Below are positions 45,595 through 55,027 of a stretch of DNA of 64,000 nt, in pieces (position 1 is the stretch's first letter; the number at the start of each line of letters is the position of its first letter). The stretch spans positions 2,418,001-2,482,000 of the forward strand of contig NZ_CP041185.1 in NCBI RefSeq assembly GCF_006517255.1, in the 5' to 3' direction. The notes under the pieces were generated by a model, which was given only the letters and a program-made list of their open reading frames with translations, ran no database searches and had not been told where the DNA came from. Both the position numbers and the translations under genes were made by a program. This DNA is from Janthinobacterium tructae. Lineage in GTDB: Bacteria; Pseudomonadota; Gammaproteobacteria; Burkholderiales; Burkholderiaceae_D.

Positions 45595-46376
45595 GCCAGC
45601 TCATCGAACGGCGCGCGGCGCCCTCCCTGCTGGGTCCACGCGGTGCCGCCCCAGCAGGCAACAACCGGCAGGCCGGCGGCGCCCTGCTGGACCTGATGCA
45701 CGAAGGCTTTTACATGCTGTTCATGCTCAAGCACGGTTCGACGCCCGGCGACGAGCAAAGCTTCATGGAGCGCATCACGGCCTTTCTCGCCGACTTCGAA
45801 CGCGAAGCGAAAAAGATCCGCGCCGACGGCGATGATATCGAGGCGGCCAAGTATGCATTCTGCGCGGCCGTCGATGAAATCATCCTGGCCTCGCCCTTCA
45901 CCCTGCGCAAGCAGTGGGAAAGGCGCCCGCTGCAGCTGCTGATCTTTGGCGACCAGCTGGCCGGCGAACACTTCTTCGACCGCCTCGACGCCTTGCGCGG
46001 CAAGGGTGCCATGCGCGTGCAGGCGCTGCAGGTTTTCCACATGTGTTTATTACTGGGATTCCAGGGCAAGTATGCGATCGACGGCGGCGAAAAACTCAGC
46101 TACCTGACAGCGCGCCTGGGCGACGAGATCGCCCACATCAAGGGCAAGAGCCGTGGCTTCGCGCCGCGCGCGGAACGCCCCGACCAGGTGGTCAACAAAC
46201 GCGGCAGCGACGTGCCGCTGTGGACGCTGTCGAGCTTTTTCGCCCTGCTGGCCATCTGCGCCTACCTGGGCCTGAAAACGCATCTGACGCGCGGCACGCA
46301 AACGACGCTGGCCGCGTATGCGGACCTGGTCAAACTGGCGCCACGCCCGGCGAATTTGACGATCACCTTGCCCTGA
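45591..46376 (+). CDS. tssL: Type VI secretion inner-membrane protein TssL (DotU)
   Basis: A 261-residue DotU-family protein: cytoplasmic helical domain (residues 30-190, with Y-A-F-C-A-A-V-D-E and L-L-L-G-F-Q-G-K-Y) and one C-terminal transmembrane helix at about 207-225, then a short periplasmic tail. It has no peptidoglycan-binding OmpA domain, so anchoring may depend on the neighbouring OmpA-like protein. Confidence 0.95.
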   Translation: MSQLIERRAAPSLLGPRGAAPAGNNRQAGGALLDLMHEGFYMLFMLKHGSTPGDEQSFMERITAFLADFEREAKKIRADGDDIEAAKYAFCAAVDEIILASPFTLRKQWERRPLQLLIFGDQLAGEHFFDRLDALRGKGAMRVQALQVFHMCLLLGFQGKYAIDGGEKLSYLTARLGDEIAHIKGKSRGFAPRAERPDQVVNKRGSDVPLWTLSSFFALLAICAYLGLKTHLTRGTQTTLAAYADLVKLAPRPANLTITLP

Positions 46377-46390
46377 TCATTGCGCGTGGT

Positions 46391-47182
46391 TCATTGAGCA
46401 ATGCGGAACTCGATGCGCCGGTTTCTCGCCCGGCCATCGGCCGTGGCGTTGCTGGCCACGGGGCGGTCCGGACCCTGGCCCGACACCAGCACCGACTCGG
46501 CCATGATGCCCTTGCTGGCCAGGTAGGTGCGCACGGCTTCGGCGCGCGCCTGGCTCAGGGCCACATTGCTGGCGCGCAGGCCCGTGTCGTCCGTATGGCC
46601 GATCACCTCCACCTTGCGTCCCCGCAGCTTGAGCATGACGGCCGCCATCTCGTCGAGGATGGCCAGGCCGGCCTGTGTGATGGAAGCCTTGCCGCTGTCG
46701 AATTCGATGATGCGTTTATCCAGCGCCGCATCGAGCAAGCCCTGCTCGGCCTCGGCCGCCTTGACGCGCAAGCCGTTGTTGACGATGTAGGTGGGATTGA
46801 GGCTGGTGGCGATGTCGCTGGCGATCTGCTGGCGCTGCGCCTCGTTCGCCACTTCGCCGCGCACGCTGACGTTGTTGCCGGCGATGCTGATCTGCCCCCG
46901 CGAAATGAGCTTCAAGTTCGGTGCAATCAGTTTTTGCACGTAGGCGTTCCAGTTGGCCGGCACGGCCACGTTGCCGATGGCGATCTGGTCGACCACGCGC
47001 TCGGCGCCATACAGTTCGCGCAGGCGGGCCAGCACGGCCGCCTTGCCCGCCTCGTCGGCCAGGGTACCCGTGACGAGGATTTGTCCCGGCATCGGCGTCT
47101 GGGGCGCTTGCGTCTGGGCCTGCGCGTGGCAGGGAACGGCCGCAGAAAGCAGCAGCGGCAGCAGGAAAATGTGAGATTTCAT
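46391..47182 (-). CDS. OmpA-family periplasmic protein with BON-like domain
   Basis: A 263-residue exported protein: signal peptide to about residue 21, a BON-like alpha/beta region (30-140, with V-S-V-R-G-E-V-A-N) and a C-terminal OmpA peptidoglycan-binding domain with G-H-T-D-D-T-G and N-R-R-I-E-F. It lies convergent to tssL and 9 bases after tagF in an operon with tssM. It could serve as the separate peptidoglycan anchor (TagL-like) of this T6SS, by inference. Confidence 0.85.
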   Translation of the reverse strand: MKSHIFLLPLLLSAAVPCHAQAQTQAPQTPMPGQILVTGTLADEAGKAAVLARLRELYGAERVVDQIAIGNVAVPANWNAYVQKLIAPNLKLISRGQISIAGNNVSVRGEVANEAQRQQIASDIATSLNPTYIVNNGLRVKAAEAEQGLLDAALDKRIIEFDSGKASITQAGLAILDEMAAVMLKLRGRKVEVIGHTDDTGLRASNVALSQARAEAVRTYLASKGIMAESVLVSGQGPDRPVASNATADGRARNRRIEFRIAQ

Positions 47183-47191
47183 CGCAATCCT

Positions 47192-48172
47192 TCAGGCAAA
47201 GGTGTCGGCAAACATGGCGCAGGCCGAGCGCAGCGACAGCTGCTCCTGCTGCAGGCAGGCGGAAAACTGGCGCAGCGCCGCTGCGTCTCCCAGCTGCTCC
47301 TCGACCCAGTCGAGCTGGTCAAACACGATCAGCCGTTCGCTGCCGGCCTGCGGATCGATCAGCGCGCGCAAACCGTGCGGGTCGGCGCCGCAAAAACCGA
47401 TCACCAGCACGGGCGCCTCGTCGAGGTGGGAAAAAAACAGCGCCAGTTCGAAATCGGCCTGGCGCAGGAAAGGCGCGATCAGGTGCAGCCAGAAGCTGGC
47501 GACCAGCTCGCGCAGCGGTGCCTCGTGCGGCAGCGGCAGCACCAGGCTTTTCTCCAGGCGCGGCAAGCCGCTCTGGCGCACCGGCTGCAGCAGCAGGCCC
47601 AGACCCAGCAGCAATTCACGCACCGTCACCGGGAACGCGGGCGAGGCCAGCATGGTCTGCAAGCCGTGCACGGTCTGCGCCTGCAAAAAGGCGGCCAGCC
47701 GCGCCGCGTGGCACGCTGCGGCCGGTTCGACTTCGACCACGTTGCCGGCCAGCGCCAGCAGGGCCGGACCCGGTTCGGCGCTGGTCACAATGCCTTGCGA
47801 GAGCTGCTCCACGCGCTGCCACAGGGGCGCCAGCGCCAGCGGGCTGCAAGCGACAAAGGCTTCGGCGTCATCGACTTCCAGCGCGCCCATGGCCATGAAG
47901 GGAAAGCGCCGCTGCGACTGGTCATTGCTCGCTTCCAGGCGCCCGGCGATGGCGCGCCGGCTGCGCGTGCCGACAAAGGCAAAGCGCAGCGGCGGCAAGG
48001 CGTCGTAATTGAGCTTCCAGCGCGGTTCCACCGTCAGGGCAGTCATGACCTGCGCCAGCCAGTCGTCGAGCAGCTGCACCAGCGCGTGATTGTCGCAAGC
48101 CTTGATGAAGTCGCCGCGCGCGGGGATCTTGCCGAAGTAGCCGAGGCGCACCTGCTGTTGCGCGCGCATCAT
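47192..48172 (-). CDS. tagF: Type VI secretion-associated protein TagF (ImpM/DUF2094)
   Basis: A 326-residue protein whose first 130 residues form a TagF domain (V-R-L-G-Y-F-G-K-I-P-A-R-G-D-F-I near the start, L-R-F-A-F-V-G-T). TagF represses T6SS assembly post-translationally in Pseudomonas. The ATGATG start at 48172 overlaps the tssM stop by ATGA. The kinase and phosphatase that normally oppose TagF (PpkA, PppA) are not in the window. Confidence 0.88.
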   Translation of the reverse strand: MMRAQQQVRLGYFGKIPARGDFIKACDNHALVQLLDDWLAQVMTALTVEPRWKLNYDALPPLRFAFVGTRSRRAIAGRLEASNDQSQRRFPFMAMGALEVDDAEAFVACSPLALAPLWQRVEQLSQGIVTSAEPGPALLALAGNVVEVEPAAACHAARLAAFLQAQTVHGLQTMLASPAFPVTVRELLLGLGLLLQPVRQSGLPRLEKSLVLPLPHEAPLRELVASFWLHLIAPFLRQADFELALFFSHLDEAPVLVIGFCGADPHGLRALIDPQAGSERLIVFDQLDWVEEQLGDAAALRQFSACLQQEQLSLRSACAMFADTFA

Positions 48173-51100
48173 GGCGACACTCCCGCCGCCGCAACGGCGG
48201 CAATAGCCGACACGGGTGCTGGAGCACCGACGATGGTCTCGGGCAGCTGCATGCCGCGAAAACCCTGCTCCTGCAGCGCCGCAGTTCCGCCCGCACCCGT
48301 CGCCGTCGTTTCCGCGCTGCTGGTGATTTTCAGGTCGACCGCCACGGCCACCTCGCCGCGCGCCCAGCGCAGTTCGAACACGCCGCCATCCTTGCGCTTT
48401 TTGCTCGCCGCATCGATCATGCGCTTCAGGCCGAATTGCCCCGGCTCGTTGAACAGCTCCACCGTGCGCCCGTCGAAGGTGACGGCCGTGATGCGCGCCC
48501 CTTGCATGCCCGACGCGCCCTGCGGGCCGGGATGAACCATGTTCGTCCACTGCGCCGGCGTGTTACGGTAGCGCAGCTGCTGCCCGTCGATCTCCACCGT
48601 GTATTCCAGGGTGCCGGGCGCGGGCGACGGCTGGATCTGGAACACGGTTTGCGCCGCCGTCGAGGTGGCCGCCACGCCGCCCGCGCCCAGCGGCGCGATC
48701 CAACCGGGAAACCGCGCCACTACCTGCGGCGACAGGCTGATGCCCATGTCGGCCCAGGTGCGCGGTGCCAGCACGTCGCCGCGCCGCACCACCAATGGTC
48801 CCATGGACGTCGTGACGAATTTCGCCACCAGGCCTTCCGGGCCGAAGAACTGGCCGATCTCCAGGTTGCTCGCCTCGATGCGCGCCGTGGGCGCGAACGG
48901 ATATTTGTTGGCCAGCGATTTCTGGAACGGTTCGTACACCTGCGCCGCCCAGGTCTTGTTGATATCGAGTTCGGCCGGCGCGACGATGACGGCAAAGGTT
49001 TGCATCAGCGGGCGCACGAGGATGGGGCGAATCGCCTGCTTTTGCGCGTCGTTCATCCCCGTAAGCACCTGCTCATCGACCAGCTTCAGGGCGTCGGCCA
49101 GTTCGGAACCGCTGCCTTCCAGGGTCTGCTGCATGAACTGGCGCGCACCCGGCCCCGCGTCGCCCTGGTTCTTCAGCAAGTTCAAACGGCTGCGCAGTTT
49201 CGACAGCGCTTCCAGGTAGGCGCGCATCAGCGAGGCATTGTTGTCCCTGGCCGCCACCAGCTTGCCCACGCCGGCAAATTCGCGCCCCACGGGGCCCATG
49301 GGTTTATCCAGGCGGGCCGGGTCGATCTGCGCATTCATGCCCGGATTGGCCGTCACCTGCGACGGCGCGCGGCGCAGCACGGTTTCCTTGAACCAGGCGA
49401 TGATGCCCCGCTCGGCCTTGCGCAATTGCGCATTTTGCAGCGCCGGATTGTCCCACGAGGTTTCATCGTAGATGGTCGTCAGCAGTTTGGCGATCGGCGA
49501 CGCTTGCGGGTCGCCCAGGCGGTTCATCGCCTGCACGGCGCCGTCAAAGCCTTTCAGGTCGGCGACGGCCACGCCCTGCACGAATTTTTGCCACTCGCGC
49601 GCGTAGTCGGCCTTGTACATGGCCACCAGGTTTTTCTCGATCTGCTCCGGGCTGCCTTCCAGGGTCAGGTCATCGGTGGAGGCGCTTTTCAGCACCCAGT
49701 CGGCGCTTTGCAGCTCGCGGTTGGCGGCGTCGCGAAAGGCGCCCTCTACGAACTTTTCCCACGCCTGGCGCGTAAAGGCGCCGGAGACGGCGTAGCTGCC
49801 CGCCAGCAGCGCCTGATCCTGTTCGCCGACGATGCGCGCCACCGTCATGCCGGGAAAACGCGTCGAGGCGCGCGCGCGAATGTCGGCATACACGCGCTCG
49901 CGCGCCGGCATGCCGCGCACCACGCGGCGCAGGTTTTCGCGCGCCTGGTCGACCAGCGCCAGCTTCTGCTCGATGCGCGGCCAGGACGGATCGCCGATCT
50001 GCGCCAGGTAAAACGTCAGCAGCCGTTCGGCACTGCGTATCATCTGCTCGCGCGGCATGGCGCCCCGGTTACCTTCCAGCCAGCCGCGCCAGAAGCGCGT
50101 CAGCTGGTCGTTCAGGTGGCTGCTTTCCGCATGCGTCTTGTCGGCCAGCATCAGATAGGTTTTCAGCGCGTTGTAGGCATCTTCCACATTCGTCGCGCTG
50201 GCCGCCTGGTACTGAACATTGCGTGGCGCAGAGGATGCGGCGGCCGGTGTCTGCGGCGTGCGCGCCGTGGGCTGCAGCTGGTCGGCGCTGGCGTTCATCT
50301 CGAACAGCAAGGCTTCCAGCGCGCCCGCCACGGGGTCCAGCATGACCTGGCGCGCGCCGGCAAAATATTCCTCGCGCAGCTTGCGCTCAAGTAACTCACC
50401 CTGATACAGGCCCAGGCGCAAGGACCATGGCCGTTGCGTGCGGTACGCTTCCAGCTGCTCGATGCGGTCCTGCAAGATCTCCAGCGCTTCCAGGCGCGAC
50501 TGCAAGTCCAGGCGGCGCTCCTGCAGTTTCACCACTTTGTTCAGATCGGCCTCGACGTTGGCCACCAATTGCCGGTTGCCCAGGTAGGACCAGCTCCAGC
50601 CACCCAGGCAGGCGCCCAGCGACACGGTGGCGGCAAAGAACACGGCGTACTTGAAGCGCAGCTTGGCGCGGTTGGCATAGTTGGCCACCAGGTGCTTGTC
50701 TGCAAAAATCACCTTGCGGAACAACTCCAGCAGGAAATAACCATGCTGGCGCGCGCCCGATGGCACGGCGGCCGGGGCCGGCGCGAAGGCCAGGTCGAAG
50801 CGGCGCGCCACCTGCTGCGAGGAGGCACTCACGGGCTCGCCCTCCTGCAGCGCGCTGGTGAAATAAAAGCCGCGGAACACGGGCTGGAACTGGAACGGGT
50901 TTTCCTCGAACAGGGTGGCGATGAAGGCGCGCAGGGCCGGCTTGATGGCGGCAAACTCCAGCGGAAAGGTAAATACGCCGGGCGCCATCGTCTTGCGTTG
51001 CCGGTGCGCCATGTTGGCCAGGCTCAGCTCCGTCAAGCCATCGTGCAATTCATCGAAACTCTGGTCGAAAAACGCCAGCAGGTCCGCCGTGGGCAGCTTG

Positions 51101-51981
51101 CGCTGGTAGGGCATGGTGGCGCCCCAGACACGCTCGCGTTCGCTGCGTTCGGCATCGGCAAAAAACTCCGTGAAGCCGGCGATCAGGTCTGCCTTGGTAA
51201 ACACGATGTACAGCGGCGCGAACACTTCCAGGCGTTCGATGACGTCCTGCACGCGCTTGCGCAGGCTGCGCGCCAGTTGCATGCCCACATCGGGGTTGCC
51301 TCCCAGTTCGGCGATGCTGACGGCGATGAGGATGCCGTTGATGGGTGCCTTGCGCCGGTATTTTTTCAGCAGGTCGAGAAAGCCGAACCACTCGCCGCGA
51401 TGCTCGTCGACGACAGAATAACGTCCCGCCGTGTCGAGCACGATGCCATCCGTGGTGAAAAACCAGTCGCAGTTGCGCGTGCCGCCCACGCCTTGCACGA
51501 CCTTGCCGTCAGCGAAAGGGAATTGCAGGCCAGAATGCAGGATGGCGCTGCTCTTGCCGGCGGCCGGATTGCCGATGATCATGTACCACGGCAATTCGTA
51601 CAGGGCGGCGGCGCCCGATTTGAGGCCCAGCCTGGACGTTTTGATGGTCTCGATGGCGGCCAGCATGTCCGTGCGCACGGCGTCGAGTTCACCCTGCCGG
51701 GTGCTGTTGGCCGTCGAGGCCGAGGCCGCTTGCGCGGCGGCGATCTCGGCCTCGTTGAGGATGGCTTGCCCCAGCGCCTGGGCGTCGCGCCGCGCGCGGC
51801 GCCGGCGCCACAGCCACAGGCCCAGCCAGGTGACAAAGGCCAGCAACAGCAAGGCCAGCGCCCAGATCAGCGCCACTTCCAGCACCTCGGCCCCCAGATA
51901 CAGGAACACGGCCAGCGCCACGAAGCCGAGGATGGTCAGATTGCGGCTGTCGGTGAGGAAATACCAAATTCGTCGCAGCAT
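48169..51981 (-). CDS. tssM: Type VI secretion inner-membrane protein TssM (IcmF)
   Basis: A 1270-residue protein: two N-terminal transmembrane helices (about 13-57), cytoplasmic NTPase-like domain with Walker A G-N-P-A-A-G-K-S at 137-144, a third transmembrane helix near 430-445, and a long periplasmic IcmF/DUF1215 region reaching TssJ. It forms the membrane channel with TssL and TssJ. ATG at 51981 gives the usual N-terminus; upstream ATGs at 52026 and 52059 exist and the ribosome-binding site is weak. Confidence 0.94.
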   Translation of the reverse strand: MLRRIWYFLTDSRNLTILGFVALAVFLYLGAEVLEVALIWALALLLLAFVTWLGLWLWRRRRARRDAQALGQAILNEAEIAAAQAASASTANSTRQGELDAVRTDMLAAIETIKTSRLGLKSGAAALYELPWYMIIGNPAAGKSSAILHSGLQFPFADGKVVQGVGGTRNCDWFFTTDGIVLDTAGRYSVVDEHRGEWFGFLDLLKKYRRKAPINGILIAVSIAELGGNPDVGMQLARSLRKRVQDVIERLEVFAPLYIVFTKADLIAGFTEFFADAERSERERVWGATMPYQRKLPTADLLAFFDQSFDELHDGLTELSLANMAHRQRKTMAPGVFTFPLEFAAIKPALRAFIATLFEENPFQFQPVFRGFYFTSALQEGEPVSASSQQVARRFDLAFAPAPAAVPSGARQHGYFLLELFRKVIFADKHLVANYANRAKLRFKYAVFFAATVSLGACLGGWSWSYLGNRQLVANVEADLNKVVKLQERRLDLQSRLEALEILQDRIEQLEAYRTQRPWSLRLGLYQGELLERKLREEYFAGARQVMLDPVAGALEALLFEMNASADQLQPTARTPQTPAAASSAPRNVQYQAASATNVEDAYNALKTYLMLADKTHAESSHLNDQLTRFWRGWLEGNRGAMPREQMIRSAERLLTFYLAQIGDPSWPRIEQKLALVDQARENLRRVVRGMPARERVYADIRARASTRFPGMTVARIVGEQDQALLAGSYAVSGAFTRQAWEKFVEGAFRDAANRELQSADWVLKSASTDDLTLEGSPEQIEKNLVAMYKADYAREWQKFVQGVAVADLKGFDGAVQAMNRLGDPQASPIAKLLTTIYDETSWDNPALQNAQLRKAERGIIAWFKETVLRRAPSQVTANPGMNAQIDPARLDKPMGPVGREFAGVGKLVAARDNNASLMRAYLEALSKLRSRLNLLKNQGDAGPGARQFMQQTLEGSGSELADALKLVDEQVLTGMNDAQKQAIRPILVRPLMQTFAVIVAPAELDINKTWAAQVYEPFQKSLANKYPFAPTARIEASNLEIGQFFGPEGLVAKFVTTSMGPLVVRRGDVLAPRTWADMGISLSPQVVARFPGWIAPLGAGGVAATSTAAQTVFQIQPSPAPGTLEYTVEIDGQQLRYRNTPAQWTNMVHPGPQGASGMQGARITAVTFDGRTVELFNEPGQFGLKRMIDAASKKRKDGGVFELRWARGEVAVAVDLKITSSAETTATGAGGTAALQEQGFRGMQLPETIVGAPAPVSAIAAVAAAGVSP

Positions 51982-52176
51982 GATGAGCCCAGGGTGAGGT
52001 CGCAAAGCAAGGCGGATTCGACCCATGCTGACAGCAAGTCGGCGCACCTTTGTTGACATATGACAAGTACCAGACGCCAGCGCACGACAGGCGCTGGCGT
52101 GCCATTGACGCTGCGCAAGCAAGCTTGCAGCTGTGAAAATGATGGCGCGGCGCGGCGCTAGAATGGCTGGCGCGGC

Positions 52177-53016
52177 TTACTTGCCCAGCACGCGCGGTTG
52201 CGGCAATTCCGTGTGGCCAAAATCCATCATGGTCCAGCGCCCGCCCCAGCGCAGGCCCACCGATTCGGCCGTCACGCCATATAAACGGTAGCCACGCATG
52301 GCCCAGGCATTTTTTTCAGAAATGATGAGCTTTCCTTCATGCATGAATGCGCAATCGGCCGCCAGGCCATACTGGTGATAGCTTTGAAACGCCCTGGCGT
52401 TGGTCACGTTCGGGCCGGCCGCCGCCAGCTGGTCCTGGCGCGCGGGGCTGCGATAGCCTTCCAGCAAGACCATGTCGTAGCCATGCACGTCCTTCATGAT
52501 CTTGAAGACCAGCAACAGGCGCTGCGCGTAGTCGTGGTCGAGCAATTGCCAGTTGCGGCTGGCGCCGCCCAGCAGCGGGCGCAGCTGCGTCACTTCCGCC
52601 GTGGAAAACAGCAGCGGCGGCAAGGTTGGCGGCGGCACCAGCTGTTCGCCTTTCAGCAAGTCGCTGACCTGGTCATTGATGACGTGTTGCCGGTCGGCAT
52701 AGCCACGCAAGGCGATACGGTCGCTGGACAACCACGCCAGCAGGGGCGGCACGATGACCAGCACGCTGCCTGCCAGGCTCAGCCAACGATGCCGCCACAG
52801 CAGCTGCCAGGCGCGCGCCATGCCCGAGCCCGTGTGCCGCCGCATGCGCTGCCACTGCGCGCCGCTGCCGCCTTTCAGATGCTGCGCGTGCCGCTGCACG
52901 CGCCAGCCCAGGTTGACGAGCGTGTGCAGCACGATGGCGCGACCGCCGGGAAACAGCAGCAGCCAGCAAGCAAAACAGGCAAGCAGGAAATACATCAGGA
53001 CCAGGGCGACAAACAT
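52177..53016 (-). CDS. tagX: TagX-like M15 peptidase, membrane-anchored
   Basis: A 279-residue protein with transmembrane helices near 3-22 and 79-96 and a periplasmic M15/VanY-type peptidase domain. Predicted zinc ligands are H214 and D221 in S-Y-H-Q-Y-G-L-A-A-D and H268 in F-G-H-T-E; G-Y-R-S is at 187-190. The layout matches TagX of Acinetobacter T6SS loci, an endopeptidase that opens peptidoglycan for the secretion apparatus. Symbol by analogy. GGAG precedes ATG 53016. It is transcribed towards tssM. Confidence 0.82.
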   Translation of the reverse strand: MFVALVLMYFLLACFACWLLLFPGGRAIVLHTLVNLGWRVQRHAQHLKGGSGAQWQRMRRHTGSGMARAWQLLWRHRWLSLAGSVLVIVPPLLAWLSSDRIALRGYADRQHVINDQVSDLLKGEQLVPPPTLPPLLFSTAEVTQLRPLLGGASRNWQLLDHDYAQRLLLVFKIMKDVHGYDMVLLEGYRSPARQDQLAAAGPNVTNARAFQSYHQYGLAADCAFMHEGKLIISEKNAWAMRGYRLYGVTAESVGLRWGGRWTMMDFGHTELPQPRVLGK

Positions 53017-53153
53017 GGGCGCTCCGTGACAGGGGTAGTCTGGGCCGGACAGCAATTTCCCGGCGGTATCGCTAGATCGTAGGCGTCCGCGGCCCGCATG
53101 AGCGCGGTTTACATCAAGGTCAGTCGAGTTTGATCCACTGCGGAGGTGATATT

Positions 53154-53825
53154 TTGTCTCTATTGAAAACCGGGGATGGCCAGGCGCACGGTCCTGACCT
53201 GCTGAGCAAGGCCGGCACGGCTGGCGTGCACGGCGACGGCAAGGGCATCCTGTCGCAGCTCGAACACGGCGTCGCCGCGCCTGCGGCCAGGCCCGCCCTG
53301 CGCTGGCGCCCCGGCTGGCGGCACTGGGCCGCTGGCGCGCTGTGCCTGGCGGTGCTGGCCGTGCTCGCTTATGACACGAGCAGCATGCCGCCGGCGCCCG
53401 CCACGGCCGTGACGGTGGCTCCGCCCGCACTGCCTGTGCCAGCAGCACCAATTGTGCCCCCGCACACGGCGCAGGCGGCCACCATCGTCAATACGGCGGC
53501 CCCGCCCTTGCCTGCGGTCGCTGCCACAACGGCAAGCGCGCACGCCAGTGCGCCACGCAAGGCAGCACCGCCCGCGCGCCCGCAGGGGCCGAGGCCGGCT
53601 GCCGCGCCCGGCGACAGCGACGTCGCCTTGCTGACGGCGATGGTGGCCCATACGCACCGGCAGGAAGGTACAGCAAGACCCGTGCGCGACGTGGTGCTGC
53701 GCAGGCAGGAAGAAGAAACGGCGGAACTGTTGCAGCGCTGCAAGCAGCTGGGCCTGATCGAAGGCATGCTGTGCCGCTCGCGCATCTGCTCGGGCCGCTG
53801 GGACAGCGATCCCGCCTGCCATTGA
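53154..53825 (+). CDS. Proline/alanine-rich single-pass membrane protein, TTG start
   Basis: I do not recognise the family. The TTG at 53154 is chosen because GGAGGTGA lies 7 bases upstream; the frame extends to a TTG at 53130 that is inside the ribosome-binding region. The 223-residue protein has a cytoplasmic N-terminus, one transmembrane helix near residues 58-73, a long Ala/Pro-rich periplasmic spacer and a C-terminal helical patch with four cysteines in the last 30 residues. It is divergent from the TagX-like gene (137 bases between starts), so it may belong to the T6SS border region. Confidence 0.65.
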   Translation: MSLLKTGDGQAHGPDLLSKAGTAGVHGDGKGILSQLEHGVAAPAARPALRWRPGWRHWAAGALCLAVLAVLAYDTSSMPPAPATAVTVAPPALPVPAAPIVPPHTAQAATIVNTAAPPLPAVAATTASAHASAPRKAAPPARPQGPRPAAAPGDSDVALLTAMVAHTHRQEGTARPVRDVVLRRQEEETAELLQRCKQLGLIEGMLCRSRICSGRWDSDPACH

Positions 53826-53897
53826 GGGGGACGCGCCCGATGGGACGTCAGACCCGCTTGCCGCGGGTGGTCAATACCAGATGATCGAGGTGCTCTA

Positions 53898-54689
53898 TCA
53901 AATGCTTCTCGGGTGAGTGGCCGCGTCCATGCGGCCTTGCAAAAAGCCTTCCATCAGCGCCAGCAATGCCTGCGGCTGCTCCTGGTGCGGTGCATGGCCG
54001 CACTGCTCGACCATGGCAGGCACAGCGTTGAGGGCCTGCGCCACGATCGTGTCAACCTGGGCCGCGCTGCCGTACTGGTCCTCGCTGCCCTGCAGCACCA
54101 GCGCCGGACATTCGACGGAAGGCAGCAGGTATTCGATGTTCCAGAACTGGAAACCGTAGCTGAGCCAGGTATCCGACCAGGCCTTGAAGATGGATTCCGT
54201 CTTGTCGCCATGGTATTTCGCCAGCGCGCGCAGCTTGCCCGCGCCAAACGCCGCGTCCGCCACGCGTATCCCATCGAGCGTGACGCCCTCGACAAACACG
54301 TGCGCCGCTTCGGTGATGATGCCGCGCAAGCGCGGTGGCTGCTGCGCCGCATAAATGAGGGCGATGCTGCCGCCATCGGAGTGGCCGATGAGAAAATGGT
54401 CCTGCCCCGGCAGCAGTGCGGCGAGCACTTGCGGCAGCTCGCACAGCGCGTAGTCGTGCAAATAATGGAGTTGGCGGCGCGCCGCCAGCGGCGACGATTG
54501 CCCATAGCCGTGGCGGTCATACAGCAAGCCGCGGCAGCCCGTCGCCTGGCATAGCTGCGCGGGGAAATCTTTCCACATCGCACAGCAGCCGAGCCCCTCG
54601 TGCAGGAATACCAGGCAAGGCTTGGCGGGGTCGCCCTCGATCAATTCGTAATAGATATCGGTTTCAGCACTCAGGTTCAGTATCGGCAT
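53898..54689 (-). CDS. Alpha/beta hydrolase
   Basis: A 263-residue cytoplasmic hydrolase. Nucleophile S104 is in G-H-S-D-G-G, the acid is probably in the Q-G-S-E-D-Q-Y segment and the catalytic His in C-G-H-A-P-H. The oxyanion region is F-L-H-E-G-L-G. The substrate is unknown; the family includes esterases and haloperoxidase-like enzymes. Confidence 0.85.
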   Translation of the reverse strand: MPILNLSAETDIYYELIEGDPAKPCLVFLHEGLGCCAMWKDFPAQLCQATGCRGLLYDRHGYGQSSPLAARRQLHYLHDYALCELPQVLAALLPGQDHFLIGHSDGGSIALIYAAQQPPRLRGIITEAAHVFVEGVTLDGIRVADAAFGAGKLRALAKYHGDKTESIFKAWSDTWLSYGFQFWNIEYLLPSVECPALVLQGSEDQYGSAAQVDTIVAQALNAVPAMVEQCGHAPHQEQPQALLALMEGFLQGRMDAATHPRSI

Positions 54690-55027
54690 GGGCTAGGCTC
54701 GCAACGGGTTGCGTATCGACAGGTCGGCTGCACCTATTGTGCCATTGTCCAGCGCGGCATGCGTGGCGGCCCCATAAAAATAGCCTGCGGGAAAAGATCT
54801 TGCGATTTGCCTGCAAGGTGTTTGCGCCAGCACAAGTTAGCGCCGTTTTTCCGGTGGCCTTGCGCGCTTTTTGCCCGCGCGTTTGCCTAGAATGGCTTAC
54901 TCCAACAGCATGGAGCAGGCGGCTACCTTATCAGCCAGGACGTGACACTGGCCGTCACGGCAACAGATAGGGCGTCTTGCCACGCGACGACAGGCGCGGC
55001 ATCCAAACTATCGATCAGGAGCACATC
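54690..55027. other. Intergenic region between alpha/beta hydrolase and orphan gene
   Basis: This 338-base region separates divergent genes and must hold both promoters. I see no repeat, tRNA or convincing promoter pair in it beyond the AGGAG ribosome-binding site at its right end. Confidence 0.4.

Noticed and set aside
45914..48535. An 873-codon plus-strand frame over the end of tssL, the OmpA-like gene and tagF
   Set aside because: Antisense or out-of-frame to well-supported T6SS genes; no family resemblance.
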